64,000 nucleotides of DNA. Source: Astragalus membranaceus. Taxonomy: Eukaryota > Streptophyta > Magnoliopsida > Fabales > Fabaceae. Made by a program: the position numbers and the translations under genes. Positions 1 to 11,300 of the stretch are shown here, one piece after another (within the stretch, counting starts at the first letter, position 1; every line of letters begins with the position of its first letter). Where the stretch lies: positions 23,061,251-23,125,250 of the forward strand of contig CM076847.1 in NCBI GenBank assembly GCA_039519185.1, written 5' to 3'. The notes below the pieces were generated by a model, which was not told the DNA's origin, did not search any database, and saw only the letters and a program-made list of their open reading frames with translations.

Positions 1-694
1 TATATATATATGTATACGTGGGTGTGTGTGAGTGAAGAGGAGAAAGAATTAATTAATTAAATAAATATGAGTGTGTGTGTGTGTTAATAAGAAAGGAAAG
101 AATTAATTTAAGAATAGAAAGAAAGAAGAGGGGAGGCGTGAAACAGAGAGACCGAGGGGAGAAAAGAAAAGAATGGGGGAGAAAGAAGAAGGAAGCGAAT
201 GAGAGAAGAGGAGAGGGAGAGGATAGCTTTCATCAAATCATCATCCCTCTTACACAAAAAATGATCATCTCATCACCCTCTTCATTTTGATCCAAGAATC
301 ATCACCAACAAACCTTCCTCTCACTCTCCACCATTTTCGAATTTGGAGCTTAAAAGTGGAGGTTTGGAGTTCATCCTTCCATTTATGAGCTTTGAAGTTA
401 TAGGAGTTCAATTAGAAGCTTGATTGTTAGCTTGAGGAGAAGAAATCAAGGTTTGGGTGAGTTAGGTTTGAGAAATCCAAATTTGGAGTTTATGTGTGAA
501 TAGTGTCATGGAGGTTAGAGGAGGAAGATGATGAATAGTGTCCGTGGAGAATTTCGGGGAATTCGGTGTTTCGGCCAAAAAGCGGTTTCGTGATCGAGTG
601 GAAAGCTTTGGAAGCGGATTGGAGGTCGCCGGAGCGGGGAATGTTCGTGTGGCTACTCGGTGAATTCGGCTCGATCGTGGTTCACGCTTCAAGG

Positions 695-709
695 GTGAGT
701 TTTACTTAC
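695..709 (+). other. Donor-like GTGAGT in hairpin, LTR A1
   Basis: The sequence AAGG|GTGAGT matches a plant 5' splice site and its GTGAG pairs with CTTAC (one G-T wobble) across a 5-base loop. An acceptor-like TTTTTACAG ends at 1891, giving a candidate 1,197-bp intron. Splicing is inferred, not shown. Confidence 0.4.
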
Positions 710-1570
710 GTTTAGGTTTTTAAATTAATTAACTTAAATTGTGAAATGTGTTTCGTTTTTGGTTCGTTATCGAAAACGTATTTTGTATGAAAATCGCGTT
801 TTATGTCCAATCGGTTTTTGGATTTATTGAGGATGATTATTATTGTCTGTATATATTTTGGACTGTTTTTATGTTGGGACTGGACTGGAACAGGTATCGG
901 AATTGGTCGGAACGACGAAAAATGCGAAAACGGGATAAAATACAATGCTGTCAAAAGCGCACGACCCCTGCGTCTCAGGCGCACGGATCGTGCGGATCTT
1001 TCTGTTTCTGTTTTCAAAAAAAAAAATGCTTTACAGGGCGCACGACCCGTGCGCTGTGTTCTGTCAAAATTTTCCAAACTTGCCCGAAACGATCCCGATC
1101 GATTCCAATCCTCTTCTAATCCTTTCCTAACCCTTCTATAATAATATTAGGCTTATAATGCCATGATTTTGGGTACGTTTCAAAAGGGTTTTATAAAATA
1201 CTTTTGAAGTTGTAAACTATTTCGAAAAACCGAATAATAGTACTCGTGTGCGAATATGTTTTACTAATAATAAAGCGGACTATGAGTCCTACGTAATACG
1301 GTATAACTGACGCGGGACGAGTATTATTTATTGTCTAAACCGGTCTACGATTCACGATATATATATTATATCGACTACGGGAAACGGCCTGATGCGGGTG
1401 TTACGTTCAATTGTTGGTCTGATTGTAAATGAACTAAATGTTCATATTATTATAGATATATATATTATATCGAGTTTGGGTGACGACCCATGTTGACATA
1501 CTAGGCGGGGAAGTCATGAACCCTTACCCTAGGCTCTGTGCCATTAGGAAACACTACTGGTTATGGGGTT

Positions 1571-1783
1571 CGCCGGGATTAGCAAGTGGATTGCAGTCGG
1601 TGTTGTGTCAAAAGTTTGTGCTGCGTTCATCGGGATTAGCAAGTGGATTGCAGTCGATGGTACGTAGAAAGGCCTAGGATATTAGTTCATCGGGATTAGC
1701 AAGTGGATTGCAGTCGGTGTCCTATTAGATCGAAGCCTTATTGTATGATTCGCCGGGATTTAGCAAGTGGATTGCGGTCGGCG
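1571..1783 (+). repeat. Hairpin array, LTR A1 (4 units)
   Basis: Four units of about 32 bp share the core CGGGATTAGCA...TGCAGTCGG (the last has TGCGGTCGG). Arms differ between units but still pair: CGCCG/CGGTG, CATCG/CGATG, CATCG/CGGTG and CGCCG/CGGCG. Units start at 1571, 1628, 1688 and 1751. Confidence 0.75.
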
Positions 1784-2191
1784 CTGTGTCAAATCTTAAA
1801 AATGTTTTAAATGGACCGAGAGTGTTAGTAGGGGTCTCGGTAGAACTCACTGAGATTGTATCTCACTGTTTATATTTTGTGGTTTTTACAGAGGAACAGG
1901 GAAAAAGAAAAGGTGAAGAAGCACAGCTAGGTGGTGTGCATATGAAGACGGTGAAGACTTAGTTTTCATTGTTATTTTCTTTCCCTCGAGATTTTGTATT
2001 TTCGATTGTATAACTTGTATCAGTAAAAGTTGTAAAATCGTTTCCGCTATTTCTTGGTATTTGGATATTGGACTCTAAGTTATGAGTTGTTTTTATTTAT
2101 GTTCAATATCTAAAACAGGAAAAATATCTCTGATTATTTTATGATGGTACACTTGGGTATTTTTACTCGATAAAAATACCGGGGTGTTACA

Positions 2192-5100
2192 GTTGGTATC
2201 AGAGCAGTTCGACCTAGTCGGACTTAGTTTAGGGTTGAGTCGATTCCTTGTTAGTCCTTTTTGTAATTACACTTGTGATGCTAAGAGACATTGAGCCTGA
2301 TCAACTTAATACTTAGTGCATCATAAGCGGAATTATGACTGGATGATCAAGATGCAATCCTCGACCACAATCGGAATCTTCAACCGGTGCATCCTCAGGA
2401 AAGGTGACATGACGGTGGGAGAATACACCGCTAAGTTTGAGAAGTTGTCTCAGTTTTACCAAGTGGTAAAGTAAGCTTCGGATGACGAACGGAGAATGCA
2501 GAAGTATAAGACGGGCATAAGTGCTTTTATGATTTATGGTCTCAGTTCTTATACTGCTACCAATAATGTTGCCTTGGTGCAATCAGCCCGTGTCGCCGAG
2601 GATGATCTCATAGGAAATATGGGAAAGGAAAGAAGGTAATTGAATTATCAACTCCGAATGCAAAGTCCTAAGATAATTTCATCAAAGGAAAAGCAGATGC
2701 AATTCTTTGATTCTTCAAAGGTCAGAAGGTGTTCTAACTAAGGAAAGCCTCACAGTGGTGATTGCAAGCGAAGATCTGATCGGTGCTATTATAGAAATGA
2801 AGAGGGTCACTATGGTAAAGAGTGCCCTGTAAGGAAGAGTTTCAAGAAGTTACAAGCAGCTCTAAGGCAAGGACGAGTCAACATTCTGGATGTTTAGACA
2901 GTTACGACTGCAGACAATCTACTGAGGGGTATGGAATCAGTTTTCAATAACTCTGTCAGTATATTATAAGATTCGGGTGCAACCCATTGGTTTATAGCAC
3001 AAACATTGTAGATCGGTTTGAATTAGCATTGTCTCTGCTATCCGAGCCGATACCTGTCTTAACTGCGGCTATGGGTCGTGTCCGGACCTAATCTTTGAAT
3101 AGAATTGTCTACTTGTCATAGGAGGCAGGAATTTCGTTGTAGAATTTATTGTTTGCCTATGAGAAGTGTGGACACCATTTTGGGTATGAATTGGATGACT
3201 GCAAATCATGTTGCAATCAACTATCAGTTTCTCTTCAGAATCAGTTGAATTGTCTAAGACAAATTCTGAAGCGGTTACCTAGTTCACCTTAGACGGTCAA
3301 TCTTCATTCCAAGGTGCGGGAGCACATGTTAGTATGTTATCTGCACCCACTGGAACTAGTTTAGATTTGGCGAACGTTCAGGTCGTGAATGACTTTCTGG
3401 ATGTTTTCACGATGAAGTTTCTTCTGAACCTCTAGAGCGAGAGGTAGAGTTTACTGTAGAATTGGTTCCTGGCACGGGATCAATATCTATTGTTTCTTAT
3501 TGAAGGTTTCTTGAGAATTAAAGGAAATGGAGTCTCAACTTGAAGAGTCGATGTTAAAGAAATTTATTCGACTGAGTGCTTCTCTAGGGAGTGCTCTGGA
3601 GTGATTAGTCAAAAGGAAATATAGTAGCATGAGATTGTACATCGGTTATCGACAACTTAACAAAGTGACGATCAGGAATAAGTATCCCTTACCAAGGATA
3701 GACGATTTGCTTGAGCAATTTGAGGTGCTGCAGTGTTTCTAAAATTGATCTGAGGTCAGGACATCATCAAACAAAAGTAAGAGCCTTAGATAGTCCGAAG
3801 ACAGTTTTCCGTACTAGGTATGGACATTACGAGTTCGTAGTGATGCCCTTCGGTTTGACTAATGCTCCAGCGGTATTCGTGGATACGTGAACCGAGTTTT
3901 CCACACGTACCTAGATCAATTTGTAGTCGTTTTCATTGATGGTATCTTGACGTACTCGAAGACCATTGAGGAGCATGTCCAACATCTCCGCATTGTTCGG
4001 AAAGTACTCCGAGAAAATAAGTTGTACTTGAAACCCTCGGAAAATGATTTTTGGGTGTCAGGGGTAAAGTCTTTGGGACATGTGATTTCCCAAGTCGGGA
4101 GTTTCTGTAGATCCCAGTAAGAAGGAAGTGGTGTTGAATGGGAGTGACCGACATCAGCCGCAGAGATCAAAAGTTTCTGGGTCTAGCCGGTTACTATAAG
4201 AGATTTGTTAAAGGGTTCTCACAGTTAGTTTTCCACTTACTCGGTTAACTCGTAAGGGTCATCCATTTACGTGGGATGCCGATTGTGAAGAATGTTCTCT
4301 AGAGTCGAAGATTTTGACTTCTGCTCCAATCCTGATTATTCCGGATCCGTCATTGGAATTTTAAATTTTCGATGACGCTTCAAGGAAGGGTTTGGATGCA
4401 TTCTAATGCAAAATTAACAAGTGGTAGCATATGCGTCCAGACAATTAAAGTCTCATGAGAAGAGTTATCCGACTCATGATTATGAGTTGGTAGCTATTGT
4501 GTATGCACGGAAGATTTGGGGACGTTACCTGTAAGGGTCTCGTTTCGATGTCTTTAGTGATCACAATAGTTTAGGGCATATATCTGTTTGATCACAAAGA
4601 ACTGAATAGCAGGCAGAGAAGTGTGTTGAGTTTCTGGAGGATTATGAATTTGTGCTGATGTAGCATTCAAGAGAGGTCAGTGTTGTAACTGATGCACTGA
4701 GTAGGAAGTCCATCCACATAGCTGAGTTTATTGATGCATGAGATGGAATCATCGGAGTCTTTTAGAGACTTAAATCCGAATTCAAGATCAAGAAGGAATC
4801 GGTTAGTGTTGAGCCATATGAGGATCTCTAGTTCCCTAAGGGATTCTATATGCTTAGCACAGGAAGTTGATGTGAAGATACAATCACAAAAGGTATTTCC
4901 AGATTTCACCATGGATAGTGATAAAGTCAGTTGTTTCAACGGTAGAATCTGTACACCCTGGATCCACCAAGATGTACAGAGATGTAAAACAGATGTATTA
5001 GTGGCGAGGTATTAGTTCGTTAACCTCTTATCTGTGAAGGTTAACAAGGAGATAGTATTATGTGATTCCGTTTGACAAGTCGAACGTGAATACGAATATG

Positions 5101-5956
5101 TAAGTGAGGTAACTGCTGACTGTTTTCGCGTTGAGAATGGCCATCAAAGAATTAATTGATGGATCTGCTTACAAGCGAGTGAAATTTCCGAAATGAAGCT
5201 TGGTGTGCGGCATGATAGTTTTGAAAAATCATTTTTGTGAAAACCCGCATGCTAAAGTTAATTTTGGGAATGGATCAAGAGGATTACTTAGGTTGAGGGG
5301 AAGCTCTCAACGCTATTGACTAATTCGGAAGGGAGCTCTGAGTTCTGTTTGATAGTTGTTTGGAGAACAACTGAGGTGGTTTTCATTACGTTCAATTTAT
5401 TTGATGTCCCCGTGGTTTATTTCTACGTTTAAGATAAACGTTTCTGTAAATCCTCATTTCATCTTCTTTCGAGAAGTATCATCTCGAAATCTTGGGGGCG
5501 AATCAAGAAGTGTCACGAGTGACTTTTTCGTCACATTGTCGGTATGTACGAGAACTGTTATGGATTTTTAGAAATTTGCGGAGAACGTGTCTACGCCCTT
5601 TGAGGAAATCGTACTTATTTTTACCTCTACCGAGGAGTACCTTAATTTGGATTAATCAAGTTGGGGAGCAAGTAAGGAATGAAGCTTCGGAAGTGTTTTC
5701 GAACGCGGTGCCGAGCCTATGTAGGCGAAAGAGGAGTTTCTCGTGTTGATTCGTAACCAGAGAGTTCGTATCAAGGTAGTAGTGGATCATACTTGGAGAT
5801 TGATGTGCCAACTTGGGAAGATTTTCTACACTTATTTCGTTAATTCAAGATTGTTTTCTCGCAAATTTAGACCTTTCTGGGAATGTCAACCCTCGGTTAG
5901 TCGGATGAAAGACTTAGCGAAATTTTGAGGACAAAATTCTTTTAAGTTGGGGAGAA
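2192..5956 (+). pseudogene. Decayed gag-pol of element A, internal copy 1
   Basis: Translations in changing frames match element C's polyprotein in order. A gag piece lies near 2400-2640 (TVGEYTAKFEKLSQFY). A CCHC knuckle broken by a stop is near 2730-2832, followed by protease-like DSGATH near 2970. RT pieces span about 3640-4120, where the catalytic FIDD motif of C reads FIDG. An RNase H remnant runs about 4350-4730. The zinc-binding start of integrase is cut short near 4960-5010, and the integrase DDE core is absent. Stretch 5010-5930 has only short frames that I do not recognise. It closes with GAGGACAAAATTC and a polypurine tract just before LTR A2. Stops occur in all frames, so it encodes no working protein. 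Confidence 0.85.
2194..2205 (+). other. Primer-binding site, A internal copy 1
   Basis: TGGTATCAGAGC, two bases after the LTR end. It is complementary to the 3' end of initiator tRNA-Met, the usual primer of plant Ty3/gypsy chromoviruses. Confidence 0.9.
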
Positions 5957-6872
5957 TGTAACATCCGCAAAATAATTAACCGAATTATTTGGATGTTAAC
6001 CGAATTGAATTAATTTAGTACTTGACTGGTAAATTTACTGAGTGCTAAAATTATTTATTGGTTGTCATCGGATCGTTAACCGGATAATACGGACCAAGGA
6101 AGTTTCGGAATCGAAATAGGAGATTTAGATCAATATGGTAATTTGACTACGTTGCCATATATTTATTAAATATATATATATATGTATACGTGGGTGTGTG
6201 TGAGTGAAGAGGAGAAAGAATTAATTAATTAAATAAATATGAGTGTGTGTGTGTGTGTGTGTTAATAAGAAAGGAAAGAATTAATTTAAGAATAGAAAGA
6301 AAGAAGAGGGGAGGCGTGAAACAGAGAGACCGAGGGGAGAAAAGAAAAGAATGGGGGAGAAAGAAGAAGGAAGCGAATGAGAGAAGAGGAGAGGGAGAGG
6401 ATAGCTTTCATCAAATCATCATCCCTCTTACACAAAAAATGATCATCTCATCACCCTCTTCATTTTGATCCAAGAATCATCACCAACAAACCTTCCTCTC
6501 ACTCTCCACCATTTTCGAATTTGGAGCTTAAAAGTGGAGGTTTGGAGTTCATCCTTCCATTTATGAGCTTTGAAGTTATAGGAGTTCAATTAGAAGCTTG
6601 ATTGTTAGCTTGAGGAGAAGAAATCAAGGTTTGGGTGAGTTAGGTTTGAGAAATCCAAATTTGGAGTTTATGTGTGAATAGTGTCATGGAGGTTAGAGGA
6701 GGAAGATGATGAATAGTGTCCGTGGAGAATTTCGGGGAATTCGGTGTTTCGGCCAAAAAGCGGTTTCGTGATCGAGTGGAAAGCTTTGGAAGCGGATTGG
6801 AGGTCGCCGGAGCGGGGAATGTTCGTGTGGCTACTCGGTGAATTCGGCTCGATCGTGGTTCACGCTTCAAGG

Positions 6873-6887
6873 GTGAGTTTTACTCAC
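6873..6887 (+). other. Donor-like GTGAGT in hairpin, LTR A2
   Basis: CAAGG|GTGAGT with perfect pairing GTGAG/CTCAC over a 5-base loop. An acceptor-like TTTTTACAG ends at 8088, giving a candidate 1,216-bp intron lying wholly inside the LTR. The same arrangement occurs in C, D and E, and a related one in B. Confidence 0.4.
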
Positions 6888-7134
6888 GTTTAGGTTTTTA
6901 AATTAATTAACTTAAATTGTGAAATGTGTTTCGGTTTTGGTTCGTTATCGAAAACGTATTTTGTATGAAAATCGCGTTTTATGTCCAATCGGTTTTTGGA
7001 TTTATTGAGGATGATTATTATTGTCTGTATATATTTTGGACTGTTTTTATGTTGGGACTGGACTGGAACAGGTATCGGAATTGGTCGGAACAAAGAAAAA
7101 TGCGAAAACGGGATAAAATACAATGCTGTCAAAA

Positions 7135-7251
7135 GCGCACGACCCGTGCGTCTCAGGCGCACGGATCGTGCGGATCTTTCTGTTTGTTTTCAAAAAAAAA
7201 AATGCTTTACAGGGCGCACGACCCGTGCGTATGGGCGCACGACCCGTGCGC
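7135..7251 (+). repeat. GC-rich palindrome cluster, LTR A2
   Basis: Four copies of a GCACG-NNN-CGTGC dyad (centres ACC, GAT, ACC, ACC) lie in AT-rich surroundings, two on either side of an A-run at 7190-7201. LTR A1 has three units, one with a base change. Similar dyads occur at the matching place in the LTRs of C, D and E. Confidence 0.7.
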
Positions 7252-7767
7252 TGTGTTCTGTCAAAATTTTCCAAACTTGCCCGAAACGATCCCGATCGAT
7301 TCCAATCCTCTTCTAATCCTTTCCTAACCCTTCTATAATAATATTAGGCTTATAATGCCATGATTTTGGGTACGTTTCAAAAGGGTTTTATAAAATACTT
7401 TTGAAGTTGTAAACTATTTCGAAAAACCGAATAATAGTACTCGTGTGCGAATATGTTTTACTAATAATAAAGCGGACTATGAGTTCTACGTAATACGGTA
7501 TAACTGACGCGGGACGAGTATTATTTATTGTCTAAACCGGTCTACGATTCACGATATATATATTATATCGACTACGGGAAACGGCCCGATGCGGGTGTTA
7601 CGTTCAATTGTTGGTCTGATTGTAAATGAACTAAATGTTCATATTATTATAGATATATATATTATATCGAGTTTGGGTGACGACCCATGTTGACATACTA
7701 GGCGGGGAAGTCATGAACCCTTACCCTAGGCTCTGTGCCATTAGGAAACACTACTGGTTATGGGGTT

Positions 7768-7980
7768 CACCGGGATTAGCAAGTGGATTGCAGTCGGTGT
7801 TGTGTCAAAAGTTTGTGCTGCGTTCATCGGGATTAGCAAGTGGATTGCAGTCGATGGTACGTAGAAAGGCCTAGGATATTAGTTCATCGGGATTAGCAAG
7901 TGGATTGCAGTCGGTGTCCTATTAGATCGAAGCCTTATTGTATGATTCGCCGGGATTTAGCAAGTGGATTGCGGTCGGCG
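7768..7980 (+). repeat. Hairpin array, LTR A2 (4 units)
   Basis: Units begin at 7768, 7825, 7885 and 7948. Arms pair as CACCG/CGGTG, CATCG/CGATG, CATCG/CGGTG and CGCCG/CGGCG. Each has an inner GCA/TGC stem around a 7-base loop. The core matches that in C and E. Confidence 0.75.
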
Positions 7981-8388
7981 CTGTGTCAAATCTTAAAAAT
8001 GTTTTAAATGGACCGAGAGTGTTAGTAGGGGTCTCGGTAAAACTCACTGAGATTGTATCTCACTGTTTATATTTTGTGGTTTTTACAGAGGAACAGGGAA
8101 AAAGAAAAGGTGAAGAAGCACAGCTAGGTGGTGTGCATATGAAGACGGTGAAGACTTAGTTTTCATTGTTATTTTCTTTCCCTCGAGATTTTGTATTTTC
8201 GATTGTATAACTTGTATCAGTAAAAGTTGTAAAATCATTTCCGCTATTTCTTGGTATTTGGATATTGGACTCTAAGTTATGAGTTGTTTTTATTTATGTT
8301 CAATATCTAAAACAGGAAAAATATCTCTGATTATTTTATGATGGTACACTTGGGTATTTTTACTCGATAAAAATACCGGGGTGTTACA

Positions 8389-11300
8389 GTTGGTATCAGA
8401 GCAGTTCGACCTAGTCGGACTTAGTTTAGGGTTGAGTCGATTCCTTGTTAGTCCTTTTTGTAATTACACTTGTGATGCTAAGAGACATTGAGCCTGATCA
8501 ACTTAATACTTAGTGCATCATAAGCGGAATTATGACTGGATGATCAAGATGCAATCCTCGACCACAATCGGAATCTTCAACCGGTGCATCCTCAGGAAAG
8601 GTGACATGACGGTGGGAGAATACACCGCTAAGTTTGAGAAGTTGTCTCAGTTTTACCAAGTGGTAAAGTAAGCTTCGGATGACGAACGGAGAATGCAGAA
8701 GTATAAGACGGGCATAAGTGCTTTTATGATTTATGGTCTCAGTTCTTATACTGCTACCAATAATGTTGCCTTGGTGCAATCAGCCCGTGTCGCCGAGGAT
8801 GATCTCATAGGAAATATGGGAAAGGAAAGAAGGTAGTTGAATTATCAACTCCGAATGCAAAGTCCTAAGATAATTTCATCAAAGGAAAAGCAGATGCAAT
8901 TCTTTGATTCTTCAAAGGTCAGAAGGTGTTCTAACTAAGGAAAGCCTCACAGTGGTGATTGCAAGCGAAGATCTGATCGGTGCTATTATAGAAATGAAGA
9001 GGGTCACTATGGTAAAGAGTGCCCTGTAAGGAAGAGTTTCAAGAAGTTACAAGCAGCTCTAAGGCAAGGACGAGTCAACATTCTGGATGTTTAGACAGTT
9101 ACGACTGCAGACAATCTACTGAGGGGTATGGAATCAGTTTTCAATAACTCTGTCAGTATATTATACGATTCGGGTGCAACCCATTGGTTTATAGCACAAG
9201 CATTGTAGATCGGTTTGAATTAGCATTGTCTCTGCTATCCGAGCCGATACCTGTCTTAACTGCGGCTATGGGTCGTGTCCGGACCTAATCTTTGAATAGA
9301 ATTGTCTACTTGTCATAGGAGGCAGGAATTTTGTTGTAGAATTTATTGTTTACCTATGAGAAGTGTGGACACCATTTTGGGTATGAATTGGATGACTGCA
9401 AATCATGTTGCAATCAACTATCAGTTTCTCTTCAGAATCAGTTGAATTGTCTAAGACAAATTCTGAAGCGGTTACCTAGTTCACCTTAGACGGTCAATCT
9501 TCATTCCAAGGTGCGGGAGCACATGTTAGTATGTTATCTGCACCCACTGGAACTAGTTTAGATTTGGCGAACGTTCAGGTCGTGAATGACTTTCTGGATG
9601 TTTTCACGATGAAGTTTCTTCTGAACCTCTAGAGCGAGAGGTAGAGTTTACTGTAGAATTGGTTCCTGGCACGGGATCAATATCTATTGTTTCTTATTGA
9701 AGGTTTCTTGAGAATTAAAGGAAATGGAGTCTCAACTTGAAGAGTCGATGTTAAAGAAATTTATTCGACTGAGTGCTTCTCTAGGGAGTGCTCTGGAGTG
9801 ATTAGTCAAAAGGAAATATAGTAGCATGAGATTGTACATCGGTTATCGACAACTTAACAAAGTGACGATCAGGAATAAGTATCCCTTACCAAGGATAGAC
9901 GATTTGCTTGAGCAATTTGAGGTGCTGCAGTGTTTCTAAAATTGATCTGAGGTCAGGACATCATCAAACAAAAGTAAGAGCCTTAGATAGTCCGAAGACA
10001 GTTTTCCGTACTAGGTATGGACATTACGAGTTCGTAGTGATGCCCTTCGGTTTGACTAATGCTCCAGCGGTATTCGTGGATACGTGAACCGAGTTTTCCA
10101 CACGTACCTAGATCAATTTGTAGTCGTTTTCATTGATGGTATCTTGACGTACTCGAAGACCATTGAGGAGCATGTCCAACATCTCCGCATTGTTCGGAAA
10201 GTACTCCGAGAAAATAAGTTGTACTTGAAACCCTCGGAAAGTGATTTTTGGGTGTCAGAGGTAAAGTCTTTGGGACATGTGATTTCCCAAGTCGGGAGTT
10301 TCTGTAGATCCCAGTAAGAAGGAAGTGGTGTTGAATGGGAGTGACCGACATCAGCCGCAGAGATCAAAAGTTTCTGGGTCTAGCCGGTTACTATAAGAGA
10401 TTTGTTAAAGGGTTCTCACAGTTAGTTTTCCACTTACTCGGTTAACTCGTAAGGGTCATCCGTTTACGTGGGATGCCGATTGTGAAGAATGTTCTCTAGA
10501 GTCGAAGATTTTGACTTCTGCTCCAATCCTGATTATTCCGGATCCGTCATTGGAATTTTAAATTTTCGATGACGCTTCAAGGAAGGGTTTGGATGCATTC
10601 TAATGCAAAATTAACAAGTGGTAGCATATGCGTCCAGACAATTAAAGTCTCATGAGAAGAGTTATCCGACTCATGATTATGAGTTGGTAGCTATTGTGTA
10701 TGCACGGAAGATTTGGGGACGTTACCTGTAAGGGTATCGTTTCGATGTCTTTAGTGATCACAATAGTTTAGGGCATATATCTATTTGATCACAAAGAACT
10801 GAATAGCAGGCAGAGAAGTGTGTTGAGTTTCTGGAGGATTATGAATTTGTGCTGATGTAGCATTCAAGAGAGGTCAGTGTTGTAACTGATGCACTGAGTA
10901 GGAAGTCCATCCACATAGCTGAGTTTATTGATGCATGAGATGGAATCATCGGAGTCTTTTAGAGACTTAAATCCGAATTCAAGATCAAGAAGGAATCGGT
11001 TAGTGTTGAGCCATATGAGGATCTCTAGTTCCCTAAGGGATTCTATATGCTTAGCACAGGAAGTTGATGTGAAGATACAATCACAAAAGGTATTTCCAGA
11101 TTTCACCATGGATAGTGATAAAGTCAGTTGTTTCAACGGTAGAATCTGTACACCCTGGATCCACCAAGATGTACAGAGATGTAAAACAGATGTATTAGTG
11201 GCGAGGTATTAGTTCGTTAACCTCTTATCTGTGAAGGTTAACAAGGAGATAGTATTATGTGATTCCGTTTGACAAGTCGAACGTGAATACGAATATGTGA

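Larger units (their letters stand above)
1..2191 (+). repeat. LTR A1 (5' truncated by window edge)
   Basis: Nearly identical to 5957-8388 and 12150-14575. It ends in TGTTACA two bases before a primer-binding site. It contains a GT microsatellite near 70-82, a purine-rich stretch at 100-225, GC-rich palindromes at 957-1054, a TATA-rich stretch near 1450-1470 and a four-unit hairpin array at 1571-1783. It carries one GCACG-palindrome unit fewer than A2 and A3. Open frames within the LTR recur only because the LTRs are nearly identical and are not called as genes. Confidence 0.92.
5957..8388 (+). repeat. LTR A2 (complete, shared middle LTR)
   Basis: 2,432 bp, TGTAACATCC to TGTTACA. It serves both as 3' LTR of the first internal region and 5' LTR of the second. 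By eye about 10-20 substitutions separate it from A1 and A3, suggesting recent origin. In order it holds a TA/GT-rich stretch near 6165-6265, a purine-rich leader-like stretch to 6400, a donor-like hairpin at 6873, GC-rich palindromes at 7135-7251, a TATA-rich stretch near 7652, a conserved block at 7674-7733, a hairpin array at 7768-7980, two further hairpins at 8012-8062 and an acceptor-like site ending at 8088. Confidence 0.95.

Noticed and set aside
748..1141. Open frames of 110-130 codons recurring in all three A LTRs
   Set aside because: Recurrence is explained by near-identity of the LTRs; frames cross palindromes and an A-run, show no domain, and are not kept in the related LTRs of C.
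2194..2205. TGGTATCAGAGC as part of a tRNA gene
   Set aside because: It is the complement of a tRNA 3' end right after an LTR, so a primer-binding site; no cloverleaf surrounds it.
3887..4120. Active RT in element A from a clean 77-codon frame
   Set aside because: The catalytic FIDD is FIDG and stops and frameshifts flank it on both sides.
7768..7980. Regular repeats with spacers resembling a CRISPR array
   Set aside because: Four units in a plant LTR, repeated in every LTR copy; no cas genes and a eukaryotic context.
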